NCBI RefSeq assembly: GCF_009649685.1
Contig: NZ_WJPK01000007.1
Coordinates: 1 to 36,620 of the forward strand
DNA from: Flavobacteriaceae bacterium EG-1
GTDB lineage: Bacteria > Bacteroidota > Bacteroidia > Flavobacteriales > Flavobacteriaceae
Reading direction: 5' to 3'
Length of the DNA: 36,620 nt
Part shown: piece after piece, positions 34,001 through 36,620 of the stretch
Layout: every line of letters begins with the position of its first letter
How positions within the stretch are numbered: position 1 is the first letter of the stretch
Translations under genes and position numbers: made by a program
Notes under the pieces: model-generated
Database searches by the model: none
Seen by the model: only the letters and a program-made list of their open reading frames with translations
Told to the model about the DNA's origin: nothing

Positions 34001-36620
34001 ATCAACAAGTTTCACCAATACCAATACCTTCAAATATACACCACCTACTTTTTTAATACAGTCACCTTCTCCAACGGTTAATGGCGATGCTTATGTAATA
34101 GACTTAGATGTTAATATAAGTAATACGAGTGCTGAAGATGTAAATTATAATTGGTTGCAAGCGACATTACCTACTGGTGTAAGTGTAGTTGGTGCGTACA
34201 GTATTACCGGTAGTACTGAAACCGCTATTAATTATCATGTGGCAAATGGTAAAGCTTGGATAGAAGCAGGTGCTTTGGCTAAAGATGAAACGGGATTAAT
34301 AAGATTAAAAGTAACTTCTTCAGCTTGTACAGATGAAACTGTAGTCTTTGAACATGGATGGGATTGTTTAGGGTATCCAGGATATCCAGACCTAAACGTG
34401 GATGCATCTGATTTTCAAAGTATAGGAGCAATGTGTTATCAAAGATCTACATCTATTATACTTGAGCCCAAAGAGGCTCAGGTACAAATGGCTATAACGA
34501 ATGAGCCTTCTTCGGCGCAAACTCTTTGTACTCCATTTAATATTGAATTAGACGTTGTAAGTGCTCAATTAGCAGATTTAATTAACCCTTATGTTGAATT
34601 TGCAATTCCAGGTGGACAGGATGGTATGACTATAAATTCTGTTCAAATAGAGTATCCAAAAGATTCTGGAGATATTCAAACAGTAAGCGCAATAGTAACA
34701 AATGGTATTGCTAGAGTAGATTTAAAAGAACATTCAGCAATAACAGAAATTCAAGGAATTTCGGGTGATCCTGCAAATAATAGTACCGATGAAAGAACTG
34801 CACATGTAAATATGGAGTTACAATTGGAATGTGATTTTATTTCTAATTCCGTTTTAACCTTTAAAGTATATGGAGAAAGTCCATGTGGAGACTTGGCACT
34901 TGGCAATGGTCTTAGAGCGGTATCTTCTGCAATTGAGGTAGATCAGGCGGTGGCACCTTATAGTGCATTGAGTACGATAACCCTGCCAGGTTATGGTGTG
35001 CCTATCGATGGATGTGGGGTGCAGGAAACAATTAATGTGGTTACTACTATTAAAAACGGAACTTCTTCAAATTCGGATTACGCTAAAATAACCTTAATAC
35101 CTGGTGTTGAATATGTGCCAAATACATTTGTTGCAAATGGAACCAATGTCGCTACTTTCGAAAGCATAAGTAATGTTGGTAATTATCAGGAAATGATTGT
35201 TAAATACCCAAGTGGCGTAGTTGATGACGATACAATCGATTTTGATTTTGATATTGTTACTTTGGGTGATGCAATTTGTGATGATTCTGCTGAGGTGCAA
35301 ATTATAAATTATGTACTCGTTAACGGTATAAGTTGTGCGGCTCAAAATTGTGGTGATTTTCAAGTTTCTACAGGTTTTTCTTATGAAATTTTACCATTGG
35401 AAAAACCAATTTTGGAAGTAAGTAATAATGATGGGGGTACCTACTTTGAAAAATCTGATGGCAGTTTTGATTTTACTGTAAATCTAGATTTTAATAATGT
35501 TGGTGGTGATGATGCAGCTGCTGGTTATGTATATGATGTTTACTGTGATGATGGTAGCGGAATAAAAACGGGTTCATCTATAGGAACTGGAAGTATATCT
35601 AGTGCAATTGCAGAAGGCGCAACAGTCTCTGAGACACTCACTTTTAACAGTTCGGCACCAATATGTGCGTCCAATTCTGTAATAATCGAATTTATTCCTT
35701 CTACAAGCAATTGTATGTGTGAACCATTAGTAATAGTTGTTCCAATAAATGCTTCGCCGGTAGCAGATGATGATAGCAGTACAAACAATCCTACTAATTC
35801 ACCAGTAACGATTGATGTGGTAGACAATGACAATGACCCAGATGGCAGTATCGACCCAACAACCGTGAGTTTAGATGCAACATCAGTAACTGGAGGAGTA
35901 TGTGATACTACTGATTCCAATGGCGATTGTACACAAGTAACAGTACCAAATGAAGGTGTATGGACAGTAAATCTAACAAGTGGAGAAGTAACATTCACAC
36001 CAGAAACAGGCTTTACTTCAGACCCAGAAGTTATAGAATATACAGTAGAAGATAATGATGGCAATGAGTCCAATGAGGCAACCATTACAATCGATTATGC
36101 TGTACAATTACCAGTAGCTACGAATGATAGCAGTACAAACAATCCTACTAATTCACCAGTAACGATTGATGTGGTAGACAATGACAATGACCCAGATGGC
36201 AGTATCGACCCAACAACCGTGAGTTTAGATGCAACATCAGTAACTGGAGGAGTATGTGATACTACTGATTCCAATGGCGATTGTACACAAGTAACAGTGC
36301 CAAATGAAGGTGTATGGACAGTAAATCTAACAAGTGGAGAAGTAACATTCACACCAGAAACAGGCTTTACTTCAGACCCAGAAGTTATAGAATATACAGT
36401 AGAAGATAATGATGGCAATGAGTCCAATGAGGCTACTATTACAATCGATTATGCTGTACAATTACCAGTAGCTACGAATGATAGCAGTACAAACAACCCG
36501 ACGAATTCACCAGTAACGATTGATGTGGTAGACAATGACAATGACCCAGATGGTAGTATCGACCCAACAACCGTGAGTTTAGATGCAACATCAGTAACTG
36601 GAGGAGTATGTGATACTACT
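31041..36620 (+). CDS. Giant secreted repeat adhesin, 5' part (CshA-like repeats at the C-terminal side)
   Basis: An open frame of 1860 codons without stop runs off the right edge. It starts MNRTTILTLFSLFLFVTAGMAQ, a Sec signal peptide with cleavage expected after GMA. About 1570 residues of Thr/Ser/Asn/Asp-rich beta-sandwich-like sequence follow, with many scattered Cys. This part resembles DUF11-type and other Ig-like modules of Bacteroidota surface proteins (for example VELCNAVSYTIKIENTK and the SFDFTVNLDFNN region). From 35772 it enters tandem 118-residue units with DVVDNDNDPDGSID, GEVTFTPETGFTSDP and IEYTVEDNDGNES, the pattern of CshA fibril repeats. Such proteins are usually exported across the outer membrane by type IX secretion with a C-terminal sorting domain, but that end is outside the window. 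It is likely a surface adhesin or gliding-related filament. An in-frame ATG at 30933 would add 36 residues before the signal peptide. Confidence 0.9.
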   Translation, partial: MNRTTILTLFSLFLFVTAGMAQIDTNRFYVTIDPEELGTCGGANNSLENVYILGKNDKCHEFSITFDLPPGIAYVANTATITTQNGSGDFVLTEAGTANQPIFNIRRPNDGNWAVGDEVYFSFERSANCEAVEFLNSGGIFKDAHTITFVDLGGNQSETDDDVTIDSYTLRAASLNISSIPTTNANVGETYTRNITLAQGGNGCTDNYTYYVTVGSDVDDEYQLSYGSYDLEPISSSGGVFTYNFDMTAAPFLSVGNADGCFDNGESIVLTESFRVDDCIDTDILHNAFWGCSAGETCQAAQQQTGSLNFGANVPEIKLTKGGATRVELCNAVSYTIKIENTKTAVGSMAIDVAINLGLGHNTSEITDPTSNPLWAFDFRDTRSVSNFRFGSNPSFQPSSLASDTYPTRGSGESVYIPADFFTSDPDGLNYGLDDLDNDGYYDDLPPGEFTELSFDFEIDPRDNCGTGRYDYMVWEHTYLDVNFKDQCKSDRLPKRVDFNYFNIIRDYQSVTEVEAPTDVIDGQDFTVSIAPSLYVGGTGYPLCDGANMGSNDTGSEWTVSITVPNGMTLQPSASSEFTQTGNEVTYTTTNMTSGHFKEWVNFPLTVTCGPGLNGLQTIPYKTNYKCTSGSGICWDQDIHCGSVQIYAHCPGGCAGPGITSFDANRVTAGWTDNTQNTQVTLDKNVHETKKYLAGDTMKLVTTATINNISLDNLYLDVDYHTADNETKGADIISFVDGTITIKDLSSTTETTAITVAPILTTNGPKDYTLTFDLSSYRDIINNTYNYGEGLESDEVEVELNFVFAKDFVDIQYLELSGFRGDFYAFADHPANTVRISCDTWGDRAFYSRPRIYGSNQSRSANGCESETGVLYFTHNMSPSDMFPNEYRPLSNWTSTIVDIPEGARFTGKVTSVSFEGAYSTDSGDFIATENNGQIVITPGPGFVNRDQRALHYPRFYVEFTGTCLSPETTTYDYTINFDEFAYASPESTSFTNTNTFKYTPPTFLIQSPSPTVNGDAYVIDLDVNISNTSAEDVNYNWLQATLPTGVSVVGAYSITGSTETAINYHVANGKAWIEAGALAKDETGLIRLKVTSSACTDETVVFEHGWDCLGYPGYPDLNVDASDFQSIGAMCYQRSTSIILEPKEAQVQMAITNEPSSAQTLCTPFNIELDVVSAQLADLINPYVEFAIPGGQDGMTINSVQIEYPKDSGDIQTVSAIVTNGIARVDLKEHSAITEIQGISGDPANNSTDERTAHVNMELQLECDFISNSVLTFKVYGESPCGDLALGNGLRAVSSAIEVDQAVAPYSALSTITLPGYGVPIDGCGVQETINVVTTIKNGTSSNSDYAKITLIPGVEYVPNTFVANGTNVATFESISNVGNYQEMIVKYPSGVVDDDTIDFDFDIVTLGDAICDDSAEVQIINYVLVNGISCAAQNCGDFQVSTGFSYEILPLEKPILEVSNNDGGTYFEKSDGSFDFTVNLDFNNVGGDDAAAGYVYDVYCDDGSGIKTGSSIGTGSISSAIAEGATVSETLTFNSSAPICASNSVIIEFIPSTSNCMCEPLVIVVPINASPVADDDSSTNNPTNSPVTIDVVDNDNDPDGSIDPTTVSLDATSVTGGVCDTTDSNGDCTQVTVPNEGVWTVNLTSGEVTFTPETGFTSDPEVIEYTVEDNDGNESNEATITIDYAVQLPVATNDSSTNNPTNSPVTIDVVDNDNDPDGSIDPTTVSLDATSVTGGVCDTTDSNGDCTQVTVPNEGVWTVNLTSGEVTFTPETGFTSDPEVIEYTVEDNDGNESNEATITIDYAVQLPVATNDSSTNNPTNSPVTIDVVDNDNDPDGSIDPTTVSLDATSVTGGVCDTT
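35772..36125 (+). repeat. CshA-like 354-bp repeat, unit 1
   Basis: First copy of a 118-codon unit beginning at DSSTNNPTNSPV within the adhesin. It is preceded by PVADD, whereas later junctions read PVATN. It encodes a single Ig-like fold with the F-T-P-x-x-G-F and Y-T-V-x-D signatures. It differs from unit 2 at three nucleotides, all silent. Confidence 0.95.
36126..36479 (+). repeat. CshA-like 354-bp repeat, unit 2
   Basis: Second copy, directly abutting unit 1 with an identical period of 354 bp. The protein sequence is the same as unit 1 over all 118 residues except the final junction context, which is shared. The silent changes against unit 1 are GTA to GTG, GCA to GCT and ACC to ACT. Confidence 0.95.
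36480..36620 (+). repeat. CshA-like repeat, unit 3 (cut by window edge)
   Basis: The first 141 bp of a third copy. It differs from unit 2 at four positions (AAT to AAC, CCT to CCG, ACT to ACG, GGC to GGT), all silent. The array evidently continues beyond the window, so the copy number is unknown. Confidence 0.95.

Noticed and set aside
33608-35363. Short minus-strand open frames inside the adhesin
   Set aside because: No family resemblance; they overlap the well-supported plus-strand adhesin frame.
35540-36427. Two minus-strand open frames (181 and 110 codons) with near-identical sequence
   Set aside because: They are antisense to the CshA-like repeats of the adhesin and exist in duplicate only because the repeat is duplicated; the plus-strand reading has a signal peptide and known repeat signatures.
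35772-36620. Tandem repeats as a CRISPR or mobile-element array
   Set aside because: The period is 354 bp, contiguous, in frame and coding, with no spacers.

Overview
The window is strongly AT-rich and dense. Its starts lack Shine-Dalgarno sequences and have A/T-rich leaders. It carries a Wza/Wzc-type polysaccharide locus, a Tat-exported enolase-superfamily enzyme and a giant Cys-rich repeat adhesin. Together these point to a Bacteroidota bacterium, most likely a (marine) Flavobacteriaceae member. This assignment is inferred from gene content and base composition; there is no rRNA or other marker in the window.

Layout. (1) 1-303, minus: 5' part of a Tat-exported mandelate racemase/muconate lactonizing-type enzyme, running off the left edge. 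(2) 512-18146, minus: a 14-gene exopolysaccharide/capsule locus of the Wzx/Wzy type. In transcription order it holds the initiating phosphohexose transferase, the Wza exporter, the Wzc-like tyrosine kinase/co-polymerase, a hexapeptide acyltransferase, Wzx flippase, two glycosyltransferases, Wzy polymerase, four more glycosyltransferases, a formyltransferase-like/beta-propeller fusion and a WecG/TagA-type transferase. Gaps are short or are ATGA overlaps, so everything from Wza to WecG is probably one operon. No nucleotide-sugar genes and no cognate tyrosine phosphatase are visible. (3) 18147-18679: 533-bp gap. (4) 18680-29361, minus: two translationally coupled megasynthase genes, A-T-KS-AT-T-aminotransferase followed by C-A-T-TE. 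(5) 29362-29710: divergent regulatory gap. (6) 29711-30538, plus: a SAM-dependent methyltransferase. (7) 30539-31040: gap with several hairpins. (8) 31041 to the right edge, plus: the first 1860 codons of a giant secreted adhesin that ends in tandem 354-bp CshA-like repeats.

How they may work together. The polysaccharide genes form a nearly self-contained machine: lipid-linked initiation, chain assembly, flipping, polymerisation, kinase-controlled export. The NRPS/PKS pair is the most distinctive content. Read colinearly it should activate one amino acid, extend it with malonate, replace the resulting beta-ketone with an amine (no ketoreductase is present), couple the beta,gamma-diamino acid to a second amino acid (pocket resembling glycine-type codes) and release it with a thioesterase. 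Whether this small peptide is a free metabolite or connected to the neighbouring polysaccharide or adhesin cannot be decided from sequence. No phosphopantetheinyl transferase or dedicated transporter is seen.
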